NCBI GenBank assembly: GCA_963757185.1
Contig: CAVWQI010000009.1
Span: 434,001-498,000, forward strand
Direction: 5' to 3'
Origin: JAQBQB01 sp963757185
Lineage (GTDB): Bacteria; Gemmatimonadota; Gemmatimonadetes; Gemmatimonadales; Gemmatimonadaceae
Length of the DNA stretch: 64,000 nt
Shown here: positions 52,006-60,523 of the stretch, piece after piece
Layout of the letters: the number at the start of each line of letters is the position of its first letter
Position numbering within the stretch: the stretch's first letter is position 1
Program-made: the position numbers and the translations under genes
The notes under the pieces: model-generated
Databases searched by the model: none
What the model saw: only the letters and a program-made list of their open reading frames with translations
What the model was told of the DNA's origin: nothing

Positions 52006-52082
52006 TGCCCCCGGTTGCTCGGCGACTCACGAAGGTAGGCGAACGTCGCCAGTTCTCTGATCTAGGAAATTTGAGCTGTCGT

Positions 52083-55000
52083 TCAGATGGATGAGGGTTC
52101 GATCGCACTCTGTCCAGCTTTTTTCCGTTTTGCATTCAACGCCGCAAGGCCGGTCGACTTCAGCGCAGTCCACCGCTTCATCACCGCGGCCGCGTCTGCT
52201 CTCGCCTTCGTCACCGCCGCGACCTGCGACGCCGTCGGCGCGACCTCCGCGGATTGCATCGCCATCGCCGCGGCCATCTGTGAGGTCGTCACGGTCTCGA
52301 GATTCTGAACCTCCGGCGCGCTACCTCGGCCGCGACCGCCGCCGCCGCCACCTCCGCCGCGCCCGCCGCGTCCAGCCGCCGGCGCCGGCGGTGCGAGCGA
52401 ATCGACCTCGCGCTTGAACGCGGCGGCGTCGTCGCCGCCGGCGCTCTCGAGCTTCGCCGACAGCGCGCGCGCCTGATCGTACGCCTCGCGCGCCGCCGCG
52501 GCGCCGTTGTACATCTCGCGAGTCAGCGACGCGAGCTGCGCGAGCGCGGCAGCCGGCGTCTTCACACGCGGGTCGAGATGGACCGTGATCGGCTGCGTGT
52601 ACTGCTTGCCATCGACCGTGAGACGCACTGTGTACGCGCCAGGCGGCGCCCACGGAGCGGCCACTCCGGCATACGTGTGATGTGGAACGGCGCCGCCTGC
52701 CCCGCCTCCGCCGCCTCCTCCTCCACCGCCGCCCCCGATCGGATCCATGCGCAGATCCCACGCGAAGCGATGGAATCCCGCGCGCTGCGACAACACGATC
52801 GGTGCGCCCGGCCAGTACAGCGGAAGATTGCAGTCGGGGGCGGTCGGCGTCTTGCGACAGATCTGGTCGTACGCCTCCGGATCGAGCGCCGGATGCGGAT
52901 TCATCACGGGGTCGGCGCTCGAGTAGTGGCGCACGACCTTCGCGCCGTCGAGGATCTCGAGCGTCACCGGCGCCGAGGCGTTGGCGGCCAGGTTGTAGTC
53001 GATGATGCCGCCGGGCATCGGATTTTCCCCGGCCGGCCACTCCGGCGGCCACGGCGTCGGGTCGTTCATCCCGTAGCGCACGCGGATCGCCGTCATGGGC
53101 TTGAACAGGTACGCGGTCCCCGCGCTCTGCGCCGCGCGCGCCTCGGCGTCCTGACGCAGCGGCGTCACGTCGTCGAGGATCCAGAATCCGCGTCCGTGCG
53201 TGCCGGCGACGAGGTCGGCGCACAGACACGTGCTGTCGTCCTTGAGCTCGAGATCGCGCACCGAGATCGCCGGCATGTTGAAGCGGAGCGTTCGCCAGTG
53301 GTCGCCGTCGTCGAACGACACCCACACCTGCACGTCGGTCGCCGCGTACAAGAGCCCTTTCTTTTTCGGATCCTCACGGATCGAGTTCGCCGCGGCGCCG
53401 CCGGCGATACCGGTATTGATCTCCGTCCACGTCTTGCCGCCGTCGTGCGTGCGCCAGAAGTGCGGGTTGGCGTCGTCGATGCGCAGCGTGTTCGCGGCCG
53501 CGTAGGCGGTCATGCCGTCGAAATGGCCGGCCTCGATGTTGAAGATGCGCGTCCACGGCTTGATCGCGGGCGGGGTGACGTTCTTCCATGTCGCGCCGCC
53601 ATCCATCGTCACCTGAATCACGCCGTCGTCACTTCCCGTCCAGATCGTCTTGATGTCGCGCGGCGACGGAGAGAGCGCGGTGATGCTGCCCAACGGCGCC
53701 GGCGCGACGACGCCCGAGTACTTGCCGGCGCTCGCCGGCGGTTCCCACGTCTGCCGCGTGAGATCGCCGCTGATCCGAGTCCAACTGTGGGTGTGGTCCG
53801 TTGACTTCCAGACCGCGTTTGACGCGTAGAACACCGTGGAGTGGTCCACCGGCGACCACTCGATCGGCATCGTGCGCACGTTGCGGTTGAATTCGGCCCG
53901 CTGCTCGGCGCTCGGGCCGACGGCGGACGTCTGCCCGGTCTTGCGGTTGTAGAGCGAGACGCCCGCACGCTGGCTGCCATACACCATGTCCGGATCCTTC
54001 GGGTCCGGCGCCGCTTCGCCGTACTCCTGGATGTTCACCGGATGCCAATCGTGGAACGTGATCTCGCCGTCGTTTCCTCGGCTCTCGACGCAGGCGGAGC
54101 CGGAGTCCTGCTGTCCGCTGCACACGCGGTACGGGAACGAGTTGTCCGTCGATACGTGGTACATCGCTGCCGTCGGCTGCGTGTACCAGTTGCTCCACGA
54201 CTGCCCGCGGTTCGCGGAGACGACCGCGCCCTGGTCCGAGACGACGAGGAGAATGTTGGGGTTATTGGGATTCACCCAGGCTTTCTGATAATCGTCGCCG
54301 CCGGGCGCGCCGCGCACGGCGGACCAGGTGACGCCGCCGTCCTCGGTGCGCCAGAACACGGTGGAAGCGCTATAGACGACGTTCTCGTTCTTCGAGTCGA
54401 CGACAATCGTCGGCAGATCGCCGCCGCCGATGCGCGCGAGCGGGCGAGGATCCTGCTGCAGACCACCACCTCCGCGCCCGCCGCCCCGCCCTCCGCCGGT
54501 CGCGAGCGCCGGATTGAGCACCGGCGCCCAGTGGTCGCCGGCGTCGGTGGACTTGTAGAAGGCGACCGTGCCGGTGATGTTGGCCGGGCCCGCGCGGCCT
54601 CCGCCCGCCCCCCTGCCCTCGGCGAAGTCACCGGCGATCGTCGCGTAGATCGTGCGCGAGTTGCTCGGCGCGATGGCGAGATTCGCCTGAATGACTTGCG
54701 GCAGTCCTTGGCTGAGCGGCGTCCACGTCGTGCCACCGTCGATCGACTTGTAGATGCCCGTCCCGGCGCCGCCGAAGCCGCCGCCTTCGATGAAGCTCTG
54801 CTGCTGCTGCCAGAGCGTCGCGTAGACGATGTTGACGTTCGACGGATCGATCCGGACGTCGTTGCCGCTCGTGTACTCATCCTTATATAGAACTTTCTGG
54901 AACGTCTGTCCCCCGTCGGTCGAGCGGAAGATTCCGCGCTCGGCGTTGGGTCCGTACGGATGCCCGAGCGCCGCGACGAAGAGGCGGTTGGGATTCGTCG

Positions 55001-55505
55001 GGTCGACGTCGATCATCGCGATCATCTGGCTGTCGCGAAGGCCGAGGTGCGTCCACGTCTTGCCGCCGTCGGTGGATTTGTACATCCCGTCGCCGACCGC
55101 GAGATCCGGGCGAATGATCCCGGCGCCGGTGCCCACGTAGATGACGTTCGGATCGGAGGCGGCGACGCCGATCGCGCCGATCGACCCGGTCGGCTGGCTG
55201 TCGAACAACGGCACCCAGGTCGAGCCGTAGTCGGTGGACCGCCACACTCCGCCGTTGTCGAATCCGGCGTAGAAGACGTTGGGCTGCGACGGCACTCCGG
55301 CGAGGGCACGGGCGCGTCCAGCGCGCGTCGGGCCGATCTCCCGCCAATGGAGCGGATTGGAGTCGCCAGTTTGCGCGTGCGCGGTGGCGACGAGGCTCGC
55401 GGCGATGATGGTCGCGAGCGGGAGGCGAACGAGTCGAGTATGCACGGGGAGGGATCGACGGGGTCGAATGGTTGAATTCGTCGGTTCCAAAGTGATGGTC
55501 ATCAC
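52083..55505 (-). CDS. Large exported BNR/sortilin-like repeat protein
   Basis: 1140 residues. Signal peptide to about 45 (AASLVATAHAQ). Many BNR/Asp-box repeats (SxDxGxTW): 'STDYGSTW', 'STDGGKTW', 'SIDGGTTW', 'TEDGGVTW', 'TMDGGATW', 'THDGGKTW', forming two propellers. Three Gly-rich tracts interrupt it (about 342-358, 912-930, 1050-1070: runs of G with R or A). A late domain shows 'GAYTVRLTVDGKQYTQPITVHLDPRV'. Relatives are often annotated as glycosyl hydrolase BNR repeat proteins, but no catalytic residues were identified. It is a single-gene unit. Confidence 0.85.
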   Translation of the reverse strand: MMTITLEPTNSTIRPRRSLPVHTRLVRLPLATIIAASLVATAHAQTGDSNPLHWREIGPTRAGRARALAGVPSQPNVFYAGFDNGGVWRSTDYGSTWVPLFDSQPTGSIGAIGVAASDPNVIYVGTGAGIIRPDLAVGDGMYKSTDGGKTWTHLGLRDSQMIAMIDVDPTNPNRLFVAALGHPYGPNAERGIFRSTDGGQTFQKVLYKDEYTSGNDVRIDPSNVNIVYATLWQQQQSFIEGGGFGGAGTGIYKSIDGGTTWTPLSQGLPQVIQANLAIAPSNSRTIYATIAGDFAEGRGAGGGRAGPANITGTVAFYKSTDAGDHWAPVLNPALATGGGRGGGRGGGGLQQDPRPLARIGGGDLPTIVVDSKNENVVYSASTVFWRTEDGGVTWSAVRGAPGGDDYQKAWVNPNNPNILLVVSDQGAVVSANRGQSWSNWYTQPTAAMYHVSTDNSFPYRVCSGQQDSGSACVESRGNDGEITFHDWHPVNIQEYGEAAPDPKDPDMVYGSQRAGVSLYNRKTGQTSAVGPSAEQRAEFNRNVRTMPIEWSPVDHSTVFYASNAVWKSTDHTHSWTRISGDLTRQTWEPPASAGKYSGVVAPAPLGSITALSPSPRDIKTIWTGSDDGVIQVTMDGGATWKNVTPPAIKPWTRIFNIEAGHFDGMTAYAAANTLRIDDANPHFWRTHDGGKTWTEINTGIAGGAAANSIREDPKKKGLLYAATDVQVWVSFDDGDHWRTLRFNMPAISVRDLELKDDSTCLCADLVAGTHGRGFWILDDVTPLRQDAEARAAQSAGTAYLFKPMTAIRVRYGMNDPTPWPPEWPAGENPMPGGIIDYNLAANASAPVTLEILDGAKVVRHYSSADPVMNPHPALDPEAYDQICRKTPTAPDCNLPLYWPGAPIVLSQRAGFHRFAWDLRMDPIGGGGGGGGGGGGAGGAVPHHTYAGVAAPWAPPGAYTVRLTVDGKQYTQPITVHLDPRVKTPAAALAQLASLTREMYNGAAAAREAYDQARALSAKLESAGGDDAAAFKREVDSLAPPAPAAGRGGRGGGGGGGGRGRGSAPEVQNLETVTTSQMAAAMAMQSAEVAPTASQVAAVTKARADAAAVMKRWTALKSTGLAALNAKRKKAGQSAIEPSSI

Positions 55506-55622
55506 GCTCTCGACTCAAGGGGGACCGTGAGACGAGTAAGGATGATGTGGAGGCGTGGCCTTGCCCCGTGTCCGCCGGGTATAGTTATGCCGTTGACCAC
55601 ACACCATTCGAGAGGACAGACC

Positions 55623-56315
55623 ATGCGCCGCGCATTTGTTCCCACCGCCCTCACCGCCGCTCTCGCGCTCGTGCCGTGGATCGGCGCGGCGCAGGGTCAG
55701 GCAATGGACGCTTCCAGAACCGTCGCCGGCGGCGGCATCTCCGTGCCGGGTTGGACGGGCAAGGCCGACGGCACCGCCAGCGTGGAAACCGCCAAGCTCA
55801 CGAAGGAAGGCGACGCCTTCCACGTGACGACGGGTCCGGCGGTCGCCTACTGGAATCCCGCCAACACGGCGAAGGGCGACTACACCGTGAAGGCGACGTT
55901 CACCGAACCGCAATACATGAACTTGAACAGCCACGATCACCCGTACGGCATCGTGATCGCGGGCAACGACATGGGCACCGACCAGCAGTCGTACCTCTAC
56001 TGCGCCGCTTACGGCGACGGCCGATTCATCGTTCGTGGGTTCGGACCGGCGGCGTTCAAGATGAACGGACCCGGCGAGGCCAACGCGGCGATCCACAAGG
56101 CCGCGGCGAAGGGCGACAAGGTCACCCAGGACATCGCGGTGTCGGTGAAGGGCGACCAGGTGACGTGCTCGATCAACGGCACCGTCGTCGGCACGTACGC
56201 CAAGGCTGATCTCGTGGCCGCCGGAAAGCTCAAGTCGCTCGACGGTGTTTACGGCATCCGGTTCGCGCACAATACGGAAGGCATGGTCACGGGCTTCACG
56301 AAGACCACGCCGTAA
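55623..56315 (+). CDS. Exported beta-sandwich protein of unknown function
   Basis: 230 residues from ATG 55623. Signal peptide to about 24 (LVPWIGAAQG). 'GDAFHVTTGPAVAYWNPANTAKGDYTVKATFTEPQYMNLNSHDHPYGIVIAGNDM' and 'SINGTVVGTYAKADLVAAGKLKSLDGVYGIRFAHN' resemble the concanavalin-like fold of DUF1080 proteins, which bind or cleave saccharides. No catalytic pair is evident. It is monocistronic, with a hairpin terminator 36 bases after the stop. Confidence 0.65.
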   Translation: MRRAFVPTALTAALALVPWIGAAQGQAMDASRTVAGGGISVPGWTGKADGTASVETAKLTKEGDAFHVTTGPAVAYWNPANTAKGDYTVKATFTEPQYMNLNSHDHPYGIVIAGNDMGTDQQSYLYCAAYGDGRFIVRGFGPAAFKMNGPGEANAAIHKAAAKGDKVTQDIAVSVKGDQVTCSINGTVVGTYAKADLVAAGKLKSLDGVYGIRFAHNTEGMVTGFTKTTP

Positions 56316-56350
56316 TTTTTTTGCTCAGAGCTCCTGTTTCAAGGAGACAG

Positions 56351-56385
56351 CGGGCGGCGAGACCTTTCGCCGCCCGTTCTCTTTT
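56351..56385 (+). terminator. Rho-independent terminator
   Basis: A 10-bp stem CGGGCGGCGA (56351-56360) and TCGCCGCCCG (56367-56376), six-base loop, followed by TTCTCTTTT. It ends the 230-aa protein transcript upstream of the M28 gene. Confidence 0.85.
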
Positions 56386-56418
56386 GCTTTAGTTCAGTTC
56401 CCTTCCGACCCCGCACCC

Positions 56419-58239
56419 ATGGCTCTCCGCCGACTCCTCTCGCGCGTCTCGCTCGCGACCATTGCGCTCGCCGGCATCGCCGCCGCACAACAGGCGCCGC
56501 ACTTTCCCTCCGACGACGCGACGCTGGAACGCATTTGGCGACTCGGTATGGACAGCTCGCACGTTCAGAAGCTGTCGCAGACGCTTTTTGACTCGGTCGG
56601 CCCTCGCCTCACCGGCGGACCCGGCATCAAGTCCGCGAGCGATTGGGTGATCAACACCTACAAATCGTGGGGCATCGAGGCGAAGCGCGAGCCGTACGGA
56701 ACCTGGCGCGGCTGGCGGCGAGGCGTCTCGCACATCGACCTCGTCACGCCGCGCGTGCGATCGCTCGAGGGGATGATGCTCGCGTGGAGTCCCGGCACGA
56801 AGGGACGCCCAGTGACGGCGCCCGTGATCACGCTCCCCAAGTTCGCCGACAGCACCGAATTCGTGAAATGGCTCCCGCAGGCGCGCGGCAAGATCGTGAT
56901 GCTCTCGCCCGCCTGGCCCACCTGTCGGCCGAGTGAGGACTGGTTTCGCTGGTCCACGCCCGAGTCGATGGCGCGGATGGACACGCTCATCGCCGAGATG
57001 CAGCGCGATTGGGCGGCAAGTCCGGACAGCAACAAGCTCTATCGCGGCACGGGCTACTCATTGGCGCTCGGCACCGGCACGCTCGGCATGCGCCTCGAGA
57101 AGGCCGGCGTCGCCGGAATGATCACGTCGCGCACGAAATTCTCCGGCTTTCCCAACCCGTTTCCCGCGACGGACAACGGCCGCGGCCGCGGATTCGGTGG
57201 ACGCGGCACGCCTGGGCCGGCGAGCGCGCGCGGCGGCGGCGGACCCGGAGCCTCGATCACCGCCGGCGGCACCGAGCCGGCCGACGGAGGGGGACGCGGT
57301 GGTCGCGGCGGAGGTCGCGGCGGCGCGGGAACGACTGGGAGCGGCGGGTGGGGGACGATCGAGGTCTTCGAGACCTACAACACGATCGCGCCGGCCGTGA
57401 CGCTGACCTGCGAGGACTACGGGCTGCTCTTCCGCCTCGCCGAGAACAACCAGAAGCCCGTCGTGCGACTCGACCTCGACGCGCAGCTGCTCGGCGAACA
57501 GCCGGTGTTCAACACGGTGGGAGTGATCAAAGGCACCGAGAAGCCGAATGAATACGTGATGCTCTCCGCGCACTTCGACTCGTGGGACGGATCGTCCGGC
57601 GCGACCGACAACGGCACGGGGACGATGATGGCCATGGAGGCGATGAGAATTCTGAAATTGGCCTATCCGCATCCCAAGCGGACGATCATGGTCGGCCATT
57701 GGGCGAGCGAGGAGCAGGGTCTCAACGGCTCGACCGCGTTCACTGAAGACAATCCAGAGGTGATGAAGGGCCTGCAAGCGCTCTTCAACCAGGACAACGG
57801 AACCGGCCGCGTGCAGTCGGTGTCGTCGTCGGGACTCAGCGACATCGGCCGGCATCTGAAGGCGTGGTATGAAAAGCTGCCGAGCTTTTACACGGACAGC
57901 ATGAGCCCCAACGTCGTGTCGTGGAGCTTCAACGACGTGCCGACGGGCAATCCAGGGGGCACGGACGGCGCCGTCTTCGCCTGCAAGGGAACGCCGTCCT
58001 TCGGGCTCGGCGCGGTCGGCTGGAACTACGGCACGTACACCTGGCACACCAACCGCGACACGTACGACAAAGTCGTGTTCGACGACCTCAAGCACAACGC
58101 GACCTTGGCGGCGATGCTCGCGTACGAGGCGTCGGAGGATCCCGATTTCATCTCCCGCGACCGGTCCCCGGGAACTTGGCCGGCCGACTGGCCGAAGAAC
58201 TGCGGCAAAGCGCCGCGAAAAACGAAGCCGAGGCTCTAG
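56419..58239 (+). CDS. Exported M28 peptidase with Gly/Arg-rich insert
   Basis: 606 residues from ATG 56419. Signal to about 24 (LAGIAAAQ). A PA-like domain comes first, then the M28 core: zinc ligands in 'SAHFDSWDGSSGATDNGTG', 'GHWASEEQGLNGS' (catalytic Glu), 'FNQDNGTG' and 'WHTNRDTYDKV'. An insert of about 58 residues (about 254-312, 'GRGRGFGGRG' to 'GTTGSGG') separates PA strands; it is low-complexity Gly/Arg. Similar inserts occur in the neighbouring BNR protein. Exported aminopeptidase is expected. Confidence 0.9.
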   Translation: MALRRLLSRVSLATIALAGIAAAQQAPHFPSDDATLERIWRLGMDSSHVQKLSQTLFDSVGPRLTGGPGIKSASDWVINTYKSWGIEAKREPYGTWRGWRRGVSHIDLVTPRVRSLEGMMLAWSPGTKGRPVTAPVITLPKFADSTEFVKWLPQARGKIVMLSPAWPTCRPSEDWFRWSTPESMARMDTLIAEMQRDWAASPDSNKLYRGTGYSLALGTGTLGMRLEKAGVAGMITSRTKFSGFPNPFPATDNGRGRGFGGRGTPGPASARGGGGPGASITAGGTEPADGGGRGGRGGGRGGAGTTGSGGWGTIEVFETYNTIAPAVTLTCEDYGLLFRLAENNQKPVVRLDLDAQLLGEQPVFNTVGVIKGTEKPNEYVMLSAHFDSWDGSSGATDNGTGTMMAMEAMRILKLAYPHPKRTIMVGHWASEEQGLNGSTAFTEDNPEVMKGLQALFNQDNGTGRVQSVSSSGLSDIGRHLKAWYEKLPSFYTDSMSPNVVSWSFNDVPTGNPGGTDGAVFACKGTPSFGLGAVGWNYGTYTWHTNRDTYDKVVFDDLKHNATLAAMLAYEASEDPDFISRDRSPGTWPADWPKNCGKAPRKTKPRL

Positions 58240-58602
58240 AACACACAGGACACCGCGATTTTTTTGCTCATAGCTCGTGCTCAAGCGCATGCTCGAGGCA
58301 GGGCTCGCTTCCGCATCCGGGATGTCAGAGGCAGCTCGAGATCTCGACTCGGCTACCCGAGCCCTGCCTTGAGCATGAGCCTGGGCGGGAGCCCTGAGCC
58401 TCGACAATCTGCCCCGGCTTGCGGCGTGTACGTCAGCTACATTGTTCGACGATCCGGCACACCCGATTGGCCTTCGCCATAGCGGGCCCGGCCGGTTTTG
58501 TCGAAGAAAATCCACATTCGTGTGACGCACCTGACGGCGGGCGCGTCCATCGCCCAGTATTCCTCTTCACGCGAATTCGCATCTCTAGAGGAGCCCCGAG
58601 CA
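58240..58602. other. 363-bp intergenic region with a 20-bp stem
   Basis: No gene is seen. A long-range stem pairs 58288-58307 with 58358-58377 (20 bp, one G-U pair), loop 50 bases. The flanks repeat GCTCAAGC, GCTCGAGG and GAGCCT elements, giving a REP-like look. A TTTTTT run at 58260-58265 follows the M28 stop but without a stable hairpin before it. Ribosome site AGAGGAG for the bactofilin gene is at 58587-58593. Confidence 0.65.
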
Positions 58603-59115
58603 ATGGCGATTTGGAAGGACGCAACTTCACCGAAAAAGGACGCCCCGATGACTCCCGCCCCTGCCGCCCCAGAACCAGCTTTCCGAAGAGAGCCCGACGC
58701 CTCCATGGACAACTTTAGCCCGAGCTCGATGCGCCGTCCGGCGCGTGAAGGACGTGAATCCATGATCGCCTCCGACATCACCATTGAAGGCAAGATCGAA
58801 GGCGCCGGAAACGTGCGCCTCGCCGGCCGCTTCAAGGGCGACGTCGTCATCCAGGGCGATCTCACCATCGAAGCCGGCGCGAAGCTCACGGGCAGCGTGC
58901 GTGCGAACGCCGTCGTCATTGCCGGTGAAGTCGAGGGCAACATCGAGAGCGCTCAGCGCGTCGAGCTCCAGGAGACGGGCGTCCTGAACGGAGACCTTAA
59001 GGCTGGAACCCTCACCGTCGCAGCCGGTTCGCGCATGCGCGGCCGCTCCGAGTTCGGCTGGGGTGACGAGGTCGTTTCGAAGCCCGCTCTCAAGCTGGGG
59101 ACAGGCACGCTCTAG
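58603..59115 (+). CDS. Bactofilin (polymer-forming cytoskeletal protein)
   Basis: 170 residues from ATG 58603. After a Pro-rich, disordered head (1-60) comes the bactofilin beta-helix with its short repeats: 'ITIEGKIEGAGNVRLAGRFKGDVVIQGDLTIEAGAKLTGSVRANAVVIAGEVEGNI', then 'VELQETGVLNGDLKAGTLTVAAGSRMRG'. Bactofilins form filaments at the inner membrane that place cell-wall or secretion machinery. The stop TAG overlaps the GTG of the zinc-ribbon gene, tying the two together. Confidence 0.93.
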   Translation: MAIWKDATSPKKDAPMTPAPAAPEPAFRREPDASMDNFSPSSMRRPAREGRESMIASDITIEGKIEGAGNVRLAGRFKGDVVIQGDLTIEAGAKLTGSVRANAVVIAGEVEGNIESAQRVELQETGVLNGDLKAGTLTVAAGSRMRGRSEFGWGDEVVSKPALKLGTGTL

Positions 59116-59726
59116 TGAACACCTTTCGGACGCCGGCGGGCGCGACTCGCCTCTGCCCGCACTGCCGCGCGGTCATTCTTCAGAGCGCGAGCAGTTGCCC
59201 GGCGTGTCGGAAGCATCTCAAGTTCGAACCCGGCGCGGCGGCAACCCCCGCGCCGAGCTTTTCCGCGCTCAACCTCGAGGGCGCGGTCCGGCATCCAAAC
59301 GTCGGCCAGCCCTGGGAATATTCGGTCCTCGTCTCGATCAAGAACGACAAGGGCGAAGAGGTCGCACGACAGGTCGTGAACGTCGGCGCGTTGGAGCCTG
59401 GCGAGCAGCGCTCCTTCACGTTCTCCGTCGACGTATTCGTTCCGGGAGACGCCAAGGCGACGACGCCCGCTGCGGGTGTCTCGCCGGTGAGCACCAACCC
59501 CGCGATCGCCGCCGCCGCGGCGCCGCCGGGCTCAGCGTCCGTGCCGAGTGGGACGCGACCGGGAATGCCGCCCGGGACGAGCGGAACGCGGCCGGCGGTG
59601 CCGCCAGTCCCACCTTCCGCTCCGCCGGTGCCAAGTGCACCGCGACCGCCAGGATCCGCTTCGGTTCCGAGCGGAACGCGGCCCGGACCGCCTTCAGTCC
59701 CGAGCGGAACTCGCCCGCGCCGTTGA
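59115..59726 (+). CDS. Zinc-ribbon protein with Pro-rich repeats, coupled to bactofilin
   Basis: 203 residues from GTG 59115 (TAGTG). Four Cys at 14, 17, 28 and 31 (CPHC and CPAC) form a zinc ribbon. A beta-rich region follows ('WEYSVLVSIKNDKGEEVARQVVNVGALEPGEQRSFTFSVDVFVP'). The tail (about 125-203) repeats 'GSASVPSGTRPG' and similar Pro/Ser/Gly units, likely disordered. No known family is recalled. Tight coupling suggests an accessory to bactofilin polymers. GC and codon use look like those of neighbours. Confidence 0.75.
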   Translation: MNTFRTPAGATRLCPHCRAVILQSASSCPACRKHLKFEPGAAATPAPSFSALNLEGAVRHPNVGQPWEYSVLVSIKNDKGEEVARQVVNVGALEPGEQRSFTFSVDVFVPGDAKATTPAAGVSPVSTNPAIAAAAAPPGSASVPSGTRPGMPPGTSGTRPAVPPVPPSAPPVPSAPRPPGSASVPSGTRPGPPSVPSGTRPRR

Positions 59727-59727
59727 G

Positions 59728-60342
59728 TTACTGAGCGGGCGCGGTCACGCTGTGCGTTGGTGACGCCAGCATGGCCCGCATTCGCTGAATCTCTCCTCGC
59801 TGGTCCGTGTCGACGTCCGACGCGAAGCGGAACATCTCCGACGCCTGGCCCGCGCCCGGCGTGGCGAACAGATCCGCGACCATCTTGATCGCGCCCTCGT
59901 GGTGCTGGATCATGTCCGTGAGAAAGAGCCGGTCGAACGTCGTGTCGCGCGCCTGATCGAGCGCCGCGAGCTGGGCGTCCGTGAGCATCCCGGGCATCAT
60001 CATCGGATGCGGATCGTTCGGGTCGGGGACGACCTGCTTTCGATCCTTGAGCCAGGTCGACATCGTCGCGATCTCGTCCTTCTGCGAGACGTCGATCTTC
60101 TTGCAGAGCAGTTGCACCGATGGCCCGGCCCCGTGCGTCGGCGCCATCGCCACCATCTTCAACGCCTGAGCGTGGTGGTGGATCATCCCCTGCATGAAGC
60201 GCACGTCGGCGGCGGTGTAGTTGGCGCCGGGCGGGATCTTGATCTCAGCCATCGACATCGCCGGCTTCTCGTTGCCGCGACAAGCGCCGAGAAGGAGAGC
60301 GGCGGAAACGCGAAGCGTGAGGATACGGAGCTGGCCAGTCAT
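59728..60342 (-). CDS. DUF305-family lipoprotein
   Basis: 204 residues from ATG 60342. Lipobox LLGAC (Cys21). DUF305 features: two His-rich helices, 'DVRFMQGMIHHHAQALKMVAMAP' and 'DRLFLTDMIQHHEGAIKMVADL', with 'HPMMMPGMLTDAQLAALDQARDTTFDRLFL' between them. The His/Met pattern implies metal (copper) binding. Family members lie in the periplasm and are tied to copper handling. The amine oxidase of the window also needs copper, but no genetic link is visible. Convergent with the zinc-ribbon gene. Confidence 0.93.
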   Translation of the reverse strand: MTGQLRILTLRVSAALLLGACRGNEKPAMSMAEIKIPPGANYTAADVRFMQGMIHHHAQALKMVAMAPTHGAGPSVQLLCKKIDVSQKDEIATMSTWLKDRKQVVPDPNDPHPMMMPGMLTDAQLAALDQARDTTFDRLFLTDMIQHHEGAIKMVADLFATPGAGQASEMFRFASDVDTDQRGEIQRMRAMLASPTHSVTAPAQ

Positions 60343-60376
60343 AGAATCGAGATTGGGCGACGTGTCGAAGTCTATC

Positions 60377-60416
60377 GGTCCACCGGTCCACCGGTCCACC
60401 GGTCCACCGGTCCACT
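60377..60416. repeat. Five GGTCCACC octamers
   Basis: Four exact GGTCCACC copies and GGTCCACT, upstream of both the DUF305 gene (leftward) and the DUF1579-like gene (rightward). Here the array is in a divergent region rather than at gene ends. Confidence 0.95.
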
Positions 60417-60523
60417 CCGATCCGTAAGCGAAACCCGCGAGTCTTGTAAGCCTTTCGCTCGGAGCGTGGCCCCGCCGAGCTCGCGGCGTAGAATGCGACG
60501 GCATCCACCAGCATGGAGATCGT

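Noticed and set aside
58419..58718. 99-codon open frame before the bactofilin gene
   Set aside because: Runs through the intergenic region and into bactofilin in the wrong frame, without ribosome site or motif.
6251..60416. CRISPR array
   Set aside because: The tandem units are 7-14 bases without unique spacers of 30-40 bases and no cas genes are present.
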